The notes under the pieces: model-generated
Told to the model about the DNA's origin: nothing
Database searches by the model: none
Seen by the model: the letters and a program-made list of their open reading frames with translations, nothing else
Made by a program: the position numbers and the translations under genes
From: Agelaius tricolor
Lineage: Eukaryota > Chordata > Aves > Passeriformes > Icteridae
Length of the DNA stretch: 64,000 nucleotides
Assembly (NCBI GenBank): GCA_023055355.1
Contig: JALJCS010000012.1
Span: 11,568,501-11,632,500 of the forward strand
Direction of reading: 5' to 3'
Shown: positions 24,346 to 34,800 of the stretch, in pieces
How positions within the stretch are numbered: position 1 is the first letter of the stretch
Layout of the letters: each line of letters opens with the position of its first letter

Positions 24346-27300
24346 CTGGAAAATAAGAACAGAACATGTTTGTTACAGAGTTTGCCAAAAATGTACATTT
24401 CATGAGAAAATTAAAAAAATACTTTACATTTCTTTCATGACATTTCTATCAAATCCATAGATGCTTTGTGGAAAAACAGTATTTTTCAAACACATTATCA
24501 CAGGTTTGATTTTAAAATCAACATTTTGTAATCCCAAACCAATTAGTTCCTCCTCCCTATCACTGCCTCTGTAAAATGGCCAATACTGGGTATTTAAAAT
24601 GCTATGGCTTGTGCAAGCAAACACATTCCCCATAGCTGTCTCCAAGCCTCACATACCAATACAAGACTGTTCAAGCGATACAACCTCAATACTGCAATGA
24701 CTCTCATTCCAGCCTCAATTCCTTTGCAAAAACACATTTAAGTTACTTCTCCATTAAAGTTACTCATTCATTACTTCGGGAAGGTTTGAGAACCCAAATA
24801 AGCCAAACTCCCTCACTCCACGTTGGCTGCATTGCGATGTACCCACAAGATCAGAAGCTCTCTTTAATCAGCTGCTTGCATCCGGTTTGCTTCTTAACCA
24901 AAGACCAAATTCAGAGACTGGTTTAGCACAGACTGGGAGGTGCTGAGGGAACGTGGCAGAGTAAAACACTGCTACTTTCAGGGGGCACTGAGAGAGCTTT
25001 CTTCTCGCTCGTGTCACTCACCCAGGGGTGGGGAGAGAAGGGGCTCTCGCTTTCCTGGGCTGCTCATGCTGCTGCTGCCTTCCCTTCAGCCTAGAGCTGC
25101 CCTGGCTGACTAAGGCCATGACTCCCAAATTTCTCATAGCTTTCTTCTCAGCAGCACCTCTGTAAAAGAGAGCTGGAGTCTGATATAGTACTGACAATCA
25201 GTACCTGTATCTCTTCTGTATTCCCCCACCTCTTTCTATGAGGAAATTTATAATGAATGTGTGTTTAAACCTAAGTAACTCTAGGGACAGCATACATCCA
25301 CTTCTCCCTTCTACTGGAGATGGCAGAGGTTGTGAGCTGTAAATCTGTACAATGTAAAGCTTGATGTTATGTCCATTCTGGAGCAGCTGTGATTTTGTTA
25401 ACTACACATGCTCATAGTATAAGAATGTTTAATAATACAAATAGTCACACGGTCATTACACAAACATCTGTTGGTTAGCAATTTGAACTTTTTACCTGCA
25501 AAGGGTGGTCCAAACAAAGCAGATATTCCATTGGCACAAATGATGATGCCATAGGCATTTGCAAGGTGTTTAGTTCCAACTAAATCTTCAGTCACAACAG
25601 GCATTAGAGAAAAATAGCCACTAGAAAATCCTATTAGAGCACAAATCACAGCCAGGCCAATGTATGTCTGCATTAGTGGCAAAGTAAGAATGCAGGTGAC
25701 CAGGGTAAAGTTAGCCATGAGGAAGACATTCCATGTGCTGATGCATGGCAGATCAGAGATGATTCCAAGGATCACTTTACCAAAAATATGAACAATGGCT
25801 ATAATGGATGTCAAAGGAAAAACATTGTCCTGCCTAGATAATTTGTACTGCTTGACTATTTCTGGAAGGTGAATAAAGGGAATGACAAAGCTGCTATAGG
25901 CAAACAAAGCCCAAATGATAAAGGCCACAAATACTCTATTGGTAAACAGTGATGCAGCTCCAAAGTAGCTGGAGTACCAGAGTGCAAAGCCCTTCCTGAC
26001 GGTAACTGTCAGCTGGCTCACTGTCTTAAAGAGGCGCAGTCCATACATGCTCCTTCCACTTCCAGATTTACCTCCAATTTCTATGTGCTGCACACTGCCA
26101 AGCACTTCTTCATTTGCTGCCTCTTCTTTTTTCTCTGGTTCTTCCCCAAGGACTCCATTAGATTTTATAGTCTCTGTAGATTGGGACAGAGCTTTTGCCC
26201 GATTTTCTTCACTATCATTTCCCACCACATATTTTTCACGGAGCTCTTTGGGAGAGAGTGGTCTCATAAGTGCCCCACAGACACAAAGGTTCAGGGAAAT
26301 GGCCCCCTGGATGAACATGGCATTCCTCCACCCAAATTCAGTGCAGAGGTACTTCAGTAAGGCAGTCATTAGGAAAGCTCCAAACCCCGTTCCCGTGGTA
26401 CTGAGCCCTTGTGCAAGTGCTCTTCTGTTCTGAAAATATTGCCCTACCATGACCACTGCAGGCAGATAAACCATGCCACTTCCAATACCTATAAAAAAAA
26501 AAAAAATCTGAACTGTTTGCCAACAACATAAAAAGCAATGAAAAAAAAATCCGTTTTATTCCTCATTTTTGTGTAAGCATCGTAGTAACACCAATAATAG
26601 ATTTTCAATTCTGATGTTAGCTTTCATTTCTGTTTCATAGTGTTTTCCAAAATCTGCAATACTCATTCTAGAGAGAATGCAACACTGATATTTATTGCCA
26701 GAAAAACTAAACACATGGAATACAAAACCTTTATCTCAAGTCAGCATGACAACACTGAAAGTTACAAATGTCCCACAACCAATCAGTGACAGTTACTATG
26801 GGGACAAACATAGACACAGCCTATTTTGAAATATCTGCAATTATAATACCCACATCTGATGGTATCAGTGACCACAACTGCTTAGTGAGCACATCTTGTT
26901 GCTTTCACCTAAGTTCCCCAGCAATGAAGATTCACACAGAGTTCCTGTCCTTGTTCAGTTACTGGAGTCACAGTGACCTTGACATGTATTAGAGGAGTCA
27001 GCACATGGGGTTACTGCAATGGTGGGACCTCAGGTGGCTTCCAGGTTGGTTCTCTTTGGGCAGTCCAGGGAGGGCACACAGTAGCTGCTCAGTCTTACAA
27101 GGCAGATCTCTAATTCTGTTGAAAACCCTTCACCTGTAGCTAAAAACCAGGCTGGGTATTCATGGCATATACTTCAAGCAGAAAGCGATGAATTGTGCAA
27201 ACACATCATTAGAGGTAACAGTTCACCATTTTTTCTTACAGCATATTCTTCATAGAGGGATTTGGATTGGAACAGGTGTAGGCAGAAGATGCTTCCCAAC

Positions 27301-29928
27301 TCACTGTGATTGTAACTCAGAAGTGTTTTGTGACTTAGAAGTTTTCTTAAATAGGTGCTAACATAGCTGCATGCAGCTACAGCATGATCTAGCTGCAGCT
27401 AGGCCAGAGAAAGCCATGATTCCAAAAAAGCCTGAAAAAAAGCCCTTAAATGTCACAGCAGTGACGCTGACCAGAGCTGACCTATTTTGCTTGTTAGAAT
27501 TATTTCTTTCTTACCTAGGCAAATACACAAATTGGGCTTTTATTTTTGGGCTTTCATTTTCCACCAGTGTCCCTCCCCACAGCCAACCACAGACTCGGGG
27601 AGACCTCTCTGTCCCTCAGGAGAGCCGCTGCTCCTGGGGCTGCTGCCGTGAGGAGCCAGCCCGGGCACTGCCAGGGGAGCCGCTCGCTGTTCCTGGGGCT
27701 GCTGCCGTGAGGAACCAGCCCAGGTGCTGCCAGGGGAGCCGCTGCTCCCGGGGCTGCTGCCGTGAGGAACCAGCCCAGGTGCTGCCAGGGGAGCCGCTGC
27801 TCCCGGGGCTGCTGCCGTGAGGAGCCAGCCCGGGCGCTGCCAGGGGAGCCGGCTGCCAGGAGCTGTAGAGCCCTGAGGGACGGGGCCCTCGGCAATGTGC
27901 TGAGGGTGGCTGCAATGGAGAGATGAAGTTGGGATCGGAGGGATGGACTGAAGGCAGCAGCCATGAGCAGGCCCACAGGCACAGCGAGGAGGCCCAGAGG
28001 TGATGGCAGCAAGAGGTGGCCACTGCAAGGGAAAAACAGCTTTCCAGGAGCAGCCATGAGAACATGGAGAGAATTCCCTGGATGGGCCGGGACTGGGCAT
28101 GGTGAGTGAGGGGATGGGAGTGGGCGGGCAGGACCGAGAGTGAGTGATCAGATCGTGAGGGAGGGACAGTGAGCAGAAATTCTGAAAAAGGCAGGATCCT
28201 CTCTGTGATCATTGTTCTTTGTTCAGGAATTTACAATGTTACTGAAGTCTACGGTAAGGTGGTGTAAAGTCATCAGAGTGATCTTTGCTAAGCTCAGTGT
28301 TTCTCCATCCAGAAAGCTAGATAAAAATTTATGTATAGAAATTCTTTCCTGTGGCAAGGAGAGGAGTTAGCTAGATATGAAATTCATCTTCAAATTTTAC
28401 TTGTCAGAGTTTGGGTTACAGTAACTCCCCTAATTAAAAATGTCCTCTAATATATTTACTTAGGTGAAACTGATAGAAGTTACACCTTCACATGGCAAAT
28501 TTAAACAACAACAGAAGTCACTGGGCCCAATCCACTGAATAAATAAGTTTCCTAAAAAGATAACAGGCTGTAAAAAGTGTGAAAATTGAGCTGGAATAAC
28601 TTTACAGTCTACCTTCCCTATTTACTCACTCAAATAAGCTTCAAAGTAATCAAAAAGAATTGAAAGAACCTTCAGACATTAGTGTAGCTCTCACCAGCTG
28701 TCACTCCAAAGGTGAGGAAGAGGTAGTGCACATTTGAGGCATAGGCACTCAGTATCCAACCCAGGGCATTCAGGATCCCTCCAATTATGGCTGTCGTGCG
28801 GCACCCACACATGCTGATGAATAAACCAATAAAAGGACCTGTTGAAAAACATGAAAGAAATGATAAATTATGTATTTAATTCTTTATGCTCTAATAATTT
28901 TTCACCTTAAGTTTCTTAAGGTTATAAACAAAATGTTAAAACATCAGGCAATTCGTGCAAGTCAGTTTATTTTTCATATTATTTCTTAAAATCATGGAAA
29001 AAGAAATACAACCAACTGGTTAAATACTTAGCAAATACCTGCAAGACCTACAATCAGTTTCCCCATGAAGAAGGGACAATTTAAAGAGAGGAATCAGATG
29101 AAACTCTTGTTCCCCATGCTGATGCTCTATAAGTGCAAGACTTTTTCACAAGTAACCTGCAGTTTAGCATTTTATCTTGTTTGCAGTAGAATAGTTTAGG
29201 CAGATATAAACATAACTTTTTTCAGTCTTCATTTAGGCAGTCATACGTGTGTATATACATATATACACAAACATTTCCTCCAGATACTATTTTGGGTTGA
29301 TCCAAGTACAACTAAAAAAATACATTTTCATTCAGCTGCCAAACTGAAATAAAAACTGTGTGAATTCAAGATTTTCTCCTCACAGATGCAGCAGGGGGAG
29401 GACTCCAAGCTTCACAGATCATGTTTTCTTAATTCTAGTCAGACCTGGAAGTCACAGCCCTCCTTTCCTGCTCATGCAGTCTGCTGGGCTAACTGTCTTC
29501 CCTGTCATCTTCCCTGTTATTCCTTTTCTCCATCTATATTGTAAAATTTGTCCTGGTGACTTTAAAAGGTCAGCTTGGGACAACCATAAGAAAATACTTT
29601 AGGGATGAATGGCAAACATATTCTAAAAATATATCTCGTTTTAAAATACGTCATGCTGGCACATACCTACAATAAGTGTGATGCCCATGCTGAGGGAGCT
29701 AACCCACGCTGTTAAGCCACGACTTTGGTTAAACTCTTCAAGCCATTCCATGTTGAGTATTCCAAGGGCCATTTGGGAGCCCATGATGAGTATGTGCACA
29801 AGGAAAGAGGAAAGTACAATCATCCAAGCCCATCCTCCATCGATGTTTGGATTAGGTTTAATTGGCTTACTTCCAACTTTGGAGTCATCTCCAAAATCAT
29901 ATCCCATATCCTCTCGACTAGCATACAT
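24197..29928 (-). CDS. SLC16A14: Monocarboxylate transporter 14 (MCT14), four coding exons
   Basis: This is a plasma-membrane transporter of the SLC16 family, major facilitator superfamily, predicted 12 transmembrane segments. MCT14 is an orphan member reported mainly in brain and kidney; its substrate is not established here. Coding exons are 29667-29928, 28695-28838, 25496-26488 and 24197-24345 (1548 nt, 515 residues plus stop; human is about 510). All junctions are GT-AG and phase 1. The family motif DGGWAW is at residues 30-35, just before the first membrane segment, and the second motif YFQNRRALAQG at 153-163. A hydrophilic central loop spans about 211-318. The Asp/Arg pair of proton-coupled MCTs in membrane segment 8 is His369/Lys373 here. 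The start at 29928 matches the human N-terminus (MYTS...) as remembered. The frame is intact, with no sign of decay, unlike its neighbour. Confidence 0.96.
24346..25495 (-). other. SLC16A14: SLC16A14 intron between coding exons 3 and 4
   Basis: Donor GTAAAA at 25495 and acceptor AG at 24347-24346, phase 1, splitting Gly467. The intron is about 1.15 kb. I see no repeat or nested gene in it. Confidence 0.9.
25496..26488 (-). CDS. SLC16A14: SLC16A14 coding exon 3: large central exon
   Basis: This 993-nt exon encodes residues 137-466 plus the first base of Gly467. It carries membrane segments from the fourth or so to the eleventh, the second MCT motif (153-163), the long charged loop (211-318, rich in Glu, Lys and Ser) and His369/Lys373. 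The acceptor is a T tract ending in TATAG before GTATTGGAAGTGGC. The exon reads open throughout. Open frames on the opposite strand at 26047-26433 are shadows of it. Confidence 0.96.
26489..28694 (-). other. SLC16A14: SLC16A14 intron between coding exons 2 and 3
   Basis: Donor GTGAGA at 28694, acceptor AG at 26490-26489, phase 1, splitting Gly136. The intron is about 2.2 kb and contains a GC-rich minisatellite (listed separately) in otherwise ordinary DNA. The large minus-strand open frames at 27540-28212 come from the repeat and its GC-rich flank and show no family resemblance. Confidence 0.9.
27612..27855. repeat. GC-rich minisatellite, about four units of 55-59 bp
   Basis: Units share GAGCCGCTGCTCCCGGGGCT then GCTGCCGTGAGGAACCAGCC then CAGGTGCTGCCAGGG. 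The period is 55 between the two central units and 59 for the unit with the extra TCGC. The array is in an SLC16A14 intron, and CTG/CAG-rich words make open frames in several registers on both strands. Confidence 0.92.
28695..28838 (-). CDS. SLC16A14: SLC16A14 coding exon 2
   Basis: This 144-nt exon encodes residues 89-135, with split Gly codons at both ends. It reads PFIGLFISMCGCRTTAIIGG, then ILNALGWILSAYASN, then VHYLFLTFGVTA, closely matching human MCT14 and covering membrane segments 2 to 3. The acceptor is gtttttcaacag before GTCC and the donor GTGAGA. The exon is too short to appear as a long open frame; it was found from the missing part of the protein. Confidence 0.95.
28839..29666 (-). 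other. SLC16A14: SLC16A14 intron between coding exons 1 and 2
   Basis: Donor GTATGT at 29666 and acceptor AG at 28840-28839, phase 1, splitting Gly88. The length is about 0.83 kb. Nothing else is recognised inside it. Confidence 0.9.
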
Positions 29929-29965
29929 TTTCTCCACAGTATTCTGAAGCAAATGCAGTAAATAC
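29667..29965 (-). CDS. SLC16A14: SLC16A14 first coding exon with 37 nt of 5' leader
   Basis: The acceptor is tttgtatgtacttttag at 29967-29966. The leader runs from 29965 to 29929 and translation starts at ATG 29928-29926. Residues 1-87 include a short polar N-terminus (MYASREDMGYDFGDD), the DGGWAW motif at 30-35 and the first membrane segment (about 36-60). An in-frame ATG farther upstream, at about 30033, lies in the intron beyond the acceptor and does not fit the family N-terminus, so I chose 29928. Confidence 0.94.
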
Positions 29966-32900
29966 CTAAAAGTACATACAAAATAATCCGATTTTGTGTT
30001 TTGGTTATGGTGAATGCCATAAATCACTATCATATTTCACCATTGTAGTTAGTGCAGTTGTAGTGAACACTGTGACTTCATTGTTCAAATGTAAAATGCT
30101 TAGGAAATTGTCCAATTAATTTATTTCTTTGAGTAACTTCTTATCATGGCTGTCTATGCAGGAGTATTTACAGGCTGACAGTAGGCTGCACTATTTCCAT
30201 TACTATATATTTTACTTACTTTTATGTGGCTGAAAGCCCTCACTCTTCATGGGTTGACTGTGGTCACAAAAAAGATTGGTCTCTCTCTGTATATTACTTC
30301 TCTGTGTCACCTTCTGCTGTCCCAGTAAGATGATGTGCCTTTGTGTTCCAGTTCATAAAGCTTGGAGTAAAGGAGCAGCAGGTAGATGAAGTTACCACAT
30401 CTTTTCAGAGGAAACCAGTTTGGGGATGTATTTCTTCCTTAGCAATGGAAAGACAAAATGAAGACAGCAAAAGATAAGGAATTCAGATTCTTAATTTTCA
30501 AAATGTTTTGCTTACATAAATCACAACAAGGCAATTGTTACTGCCTCTCTTTAATAGAGTCAACATGACAACAGTTTGCTATTATGTGTTCAGTTTCCAT
30601 AGTATTAATCCTTATAATCCTACTAAAAACAAAGAATTCTTCCAAATTAATGACAATGCCTATCAGAATCAGACTGAGTGGCAGAGTTACATGCATAGGT
30701 GTACATAGGATCAGGTCACACTAGCTTAATTTGATTACTTTGATTTATTTTATTGTTACTCTAAGTCAAGATTGCAACACAAGGTGAAAATAATTTCAAA
30801 ACCTCTTTTAATTGATTAACAGTCAAGGTGCATAATCCAGTCTTCCCTCCATCTGATTTCTGCAGCAACAGATTCAAATCTTACCCAACTGTGGAGCACC
30901 ACATAGGTTTCCATGGAGACTAGGAATGCAATGATACAAATTACCAGAGATGGTAATTTTTTGTCTTCTTTTCTTCTCCAGAGAAATAAAAAAGAAACAT
31001 CAGCTTCACGACAGTGGAAAGGGAAAACAGTTATCAAAAATTGATTTTAAAAGCTTCTTATGTCTCCTGTGAGCTCTCAGAATGTGTGCCTCTGGGCTGG
31101 CTCCTCACTGCTGCAAACAGGCAGTAAACAGAAACCCAGATTCTTTAATTCTGTACCAACTCAAAATTTGTCTTTAAATATGTGAGTACATTTTGCTTCT
31201 CAAGTTAATACCTTTCCAAACCATTTTGCTTTTTTTTTATTGCTAGATAAACACACAGAGAAGGCGCTGGGGCATTCCACAGTAACCCATAGCTGGAATC
31301 AGAGCTGGCCAGTCCCACACACCAGTGAACACCTGTTGGTAGCAGCCTGGCTGCTGCCTAAGTTCCCTTTCTACTCGAGTGCCACCTGACCCTTCCTGGC
31401 AGTGCAGGGAAGCAGGTGTAGCTAAGGACAGCTTGAGCGTGTAGGTTCTGAGAGCACACTGATCTGCCTCACAAGTGAGCTGCAGCTAAAATATGTTGCA
31501 CTCCTGGTAGCAAATCTTTCACAGATGGATGTTCTGTAGTAAGAACATCCATAAGTTGTCACTTGCCCTAACTTGGCCATGGGAGGTATTGGTGACACAG
31601 TGAGGAAGAACAAGAACTGTGCACATTTAACACTTGCTGCACAGACAGATAAGCTGGGATCAATTGATGAGTTGCCAGTGGAAATGGATACTAAAATGCC
31701 TTCCAGGCTGTTCCTTTCCAAACTGGGAAACAGAGAATGGGGATAGTGCTTAGAGGTGCTTCTAGAGGTCCTGCAGGGTGTTTGAGGGAGGACGAGCAGC
31801 AGGGGAACAAGTCAGAGCCATGCAGTGCTACAGACTGGTTTTTTGATCATAAAAGGACAGTCTGGTCACAATTATTAAATTATATTATTAATTAAATTAA
31901 AGAGGACAGCCTTAGTCATAATTATACCTCACCCTTCCTCTGCAAATGATAGGTCTTAAAGATGACATCTCAACCCTTTCCTAATAACATTCTGGGAGCC
32001 AGATCCTCTGTTGCTGTAGGTTACAGGACTACTTACAGAGGATTCAGCCCACTCACAAGGCAGAGAGAGACTAGGTGCAAAAAGGTGATAAACACAGTGA
32101 ATAATCATGCTAATGGGAAATAATGAGAAGAGGCAGAATGAAGGAAAATCGCAAACTGTTGTACATGCTGTGCATAAGATTAATGAAAATGTATGAGGGA
32201 TTACAGTGCATCTTAGATAATGGAATACAAAATTATGTAACTGAAGATTCAGAGTCAAGATTAAAAGTAAAGGCTCACCTTTCTCTCTTATACTTTTGAC
32301 TGGTTTTGTGCACACCTGAATCCTGATACTGGATACAAAAAAATTCTTCTTTGGACGGGAAATAGGCACATCTTTTACATATTTTAAATTATTTGAAGAA
32401 AAATAATTGATATTGAGCTGCAAAGTTATGACACTCCTCTTTGCAGTCTTGCTGACAGAATTGGCTTAGATTGAGTAGATGCAAGTTAATGTCATGCTTG
32501 TATCAACCCCCACAAATCTTCAGAAAATGCATATATTTTCCATTTGAACTGAATTCTTGCTTATTATTACTTTCATACTATTAACTTTTCATTAAGGTGA
32601 CAAGTTCAGAGTGAATACACTCAAAAGCAGAGGAGGTCATCTCCAATAACTGCACAAACTCAGTCTCTGGATAAAGCAAGGATTGGATGCCTGGATCTCT
32701 TCCCCAGGACAGTCTGATCATCCCATGGCCTGTTGCACCCAGGAGAAAGGCACATACCTGCCTTCAACCTTCTTCCCACACAGCACTGCCAAGAACAGGC
32801 TCATGAAAGGCAGAGGAGCCAAATGAACCCTTTGCAATTGTGAAATCCTAGAGAAACTGTAGTGAAAATGACAGCAGCTGATGAAGCCAGCCAGTTTCCC

Positions 32901-34569
32901 CAACAAGCAAGGCAGGGAAGAGCCACTCACAGTAACAGTGTTTGAATACAGCCCCTCAGGAAGAATTTCATTTAAAGGCAGGGGAATCTGGATTCTTATT
33001 TGGTTACCTGTAAAAGAATGAGATTTTTTTTTCCCCCAGAAAAGCTTTTTAGACTAAATGCACACAAAGTATGCAGAGCTCTTAGAAAAATGGCCCAAGC
33101 ATTAGTGCCTGTGAAGATGCTGAGCTTTTTTGAAAACCTGACTCATGAGCTATTTTAGGGACAAATGCAGGTGCTGCAATAAGACCTAAGTTAGCAGCAA
33201 AACACCCAAGTTCTATGTACCATAGTGGAGCTATGGCTCTCTAACTTGTAGTTCAACTAGATCACTGAAAAACATCTGCTCTTGCTATAAAAAGCCCATA
33301 TGATGAATAATTTACATATATTTGGTCAACTACCTCCAGCATTTGACTGCCTCAGTGTTAAAAAAATATAGAATAAAATTGGACTTTAAAGACAGTTCCA
33401 ATGGATAACTCATATATGCATTATAACTAGTAATGAGGTTTACTTTGTCATATTCCCAGGAATCATGACACATGTAATTATTTGGTTGCTGAAGGCATAC
33501 AGAGGAAACATTGTTAAAAACATGGTTTATTTTGGTTGCTATATGTTTCAGCAGTCTGACTTCACCTTGCTAACATGCCTAGCACTTCACCTGTCAGCAG
33601 CTTTACGGAGATGTGGACACCGGCCACCTCTGCCAGTCAGAGCCCCAGTGCATAAAAATGCATGCCCAGAAGGGAGCACAAAATCAGGGAAATTAAATGC
33701 TTAAAAGGCTAAACTAATTGCCAGGGTCACAAGTTTGCATGAAGTCGGCGGCAGTTCTGTTTCCAGACCGGGGTGCTGCCCTGCTGCCCCTCCCTGAGCG
33801 ATGTTTCCGAGCCCTGCTCAGGCGGCCTCCCCGGAGACCCCTCGGTGCTGCTGTGCCCCGCTGTGACCCACGCGTGGCGCCCCGTCCCCGGACACAGCAG
33901 CAATGGCTCAGACAGTGAACCGTTATCTCCCCTTGGTCCCAAGGGCGTGCACGGCTTGCATCAAGCGTGCACCTCTATCTTGTACAGGCTTACAGCCTGT
34001 TTCGGGAGCGGCCCGAAGGCAGGGGATGTACTTTTTTCTCCCAAGAGAACAGCTTTGGGAGCTTCACACGCGACGCCTTCCCAGCACTTCCCAGCGTAGG
34101 TTCGATTCACCTCTGCGAAGCAGAGCTGGGCGGGGACGGCCGCCACCGCCCGGGCCGCGGGGCTGCCACAGGGACAGCTCAGCCGCGGCTGTCCCGCAGC
34201 CCGGGGCCGGGGCGGGGGCGCGGGCTCGGCCCGCGGGGGCTGCGGCGGGGCCGGGCGGCGGGGGCGGCGTTCTGGAGGCGGCGCGGCCGCGGCGCCGCCC
34301 GCCGAGCACAAAGGATGACCGCGAGTTACCCCGCTGCGGCAGCCGCGCTCCTGGTCCGCCGCACCTCCGAGGGGCCGCCGCCCCCGGCCCCGGGAGCCCC
34401 GCGCCGGGACAGCCCGGGACAGCCCGGGACAGCCCGGGACTGCCCAGCCCCGCACAGCCCAGCCCAGCCCAGCGCGCTTCTGCCGCAGGCGGCGCGGCCG
34501 CTCCGCGTTCCCCTCCCGCTCCGGTGCCGCTGCCGTGTGGTGGCTCCCGGCTCCTCCCGAGGTACTCAC
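29966..34569 (-). other. SLC16A14: Probable SLC16A14 intron 1 (5' untranslated)
   Basis: The intron would run from the strong donor GTGAGT at 34569 to the acceptor at 29966. It contains no coding exon that I can support. Open frames at 31422-31721 and 31956-32423 show no family resemblance. The 5' end of the intron lies in the CpG island and includes about four copies of the decamer GGGACAGCCC (34407-34441). Confidence 0.65.
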
Positions 34570-34800
34570 CGCGTCGAGCTCCGCCAACGCCGCCGTCCCT
34601 GAGCGCCTCGGCACCGTGTCCCGCTGTCAGCCCAACCCGCGGCGCTGCTCCGCGCCCCGGGACCCCGGCGGCTGCTGCGGGCTCCGGTGTCCACCTGCGC
34701 CCGGCTCCGCTCAGCGCCCGCGCCGGCTCAGCCTCGCCCCTGCTCACCACCCTGGGGCTTATTTTCCATAAGAGTGCGGCACCGGTCTGGGGCCTCCTGC
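33730..34800 (-). promoter_or_regulatory. SLC16A14: CpG island, probable SLC16A14 promoter
   Basis: CpG density rises from about 33.73 kb and is extreme at 34.10-34.74 kb, with many GGGCGG-like boxes. The island lies 4-5 kb upstream of the first coding exon on the minus strand, where a non-coding first exon is expected by comparison with the human gene. Open frames of 200-316 codons on both strands here are products of GC-rich sequence without stops. No protein family is recognisable in them. Divergent plus-strand transcription is possible but not shown. Confidence 0.75.
34570..34730 (-). other. SLC16A14: Probable untranslated exon 1 of SLC16A14 (5' end approximate)
   Basis: On the minus strand, GGAGCTCGACGCG is followed by GTGAGTACC, a near-perfect splice donor whose intron starts at 34569. 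It fits the acceptor at 29966 as an untranslated first exon. The transcription start is not visible; an AT-rich word (GGAAAATAAG, minus strand, near 34755-34770) is the only TATA-like candidate, and CpG-island promoters often lack one. Confidence 0.55.

Noticed and set aside
26047..26433. Plus-strand open frame of 128 codons
   Set aside because: It is the antisense shadow of the large SLC16A14 exon.
27540..28212. Three overlapping minus-strand open frames of 167-198 codons
   Set aside because: They arise from the intronic GC-rich minisatellite and its flank. None has a recognisable domain or suitable splice sites.
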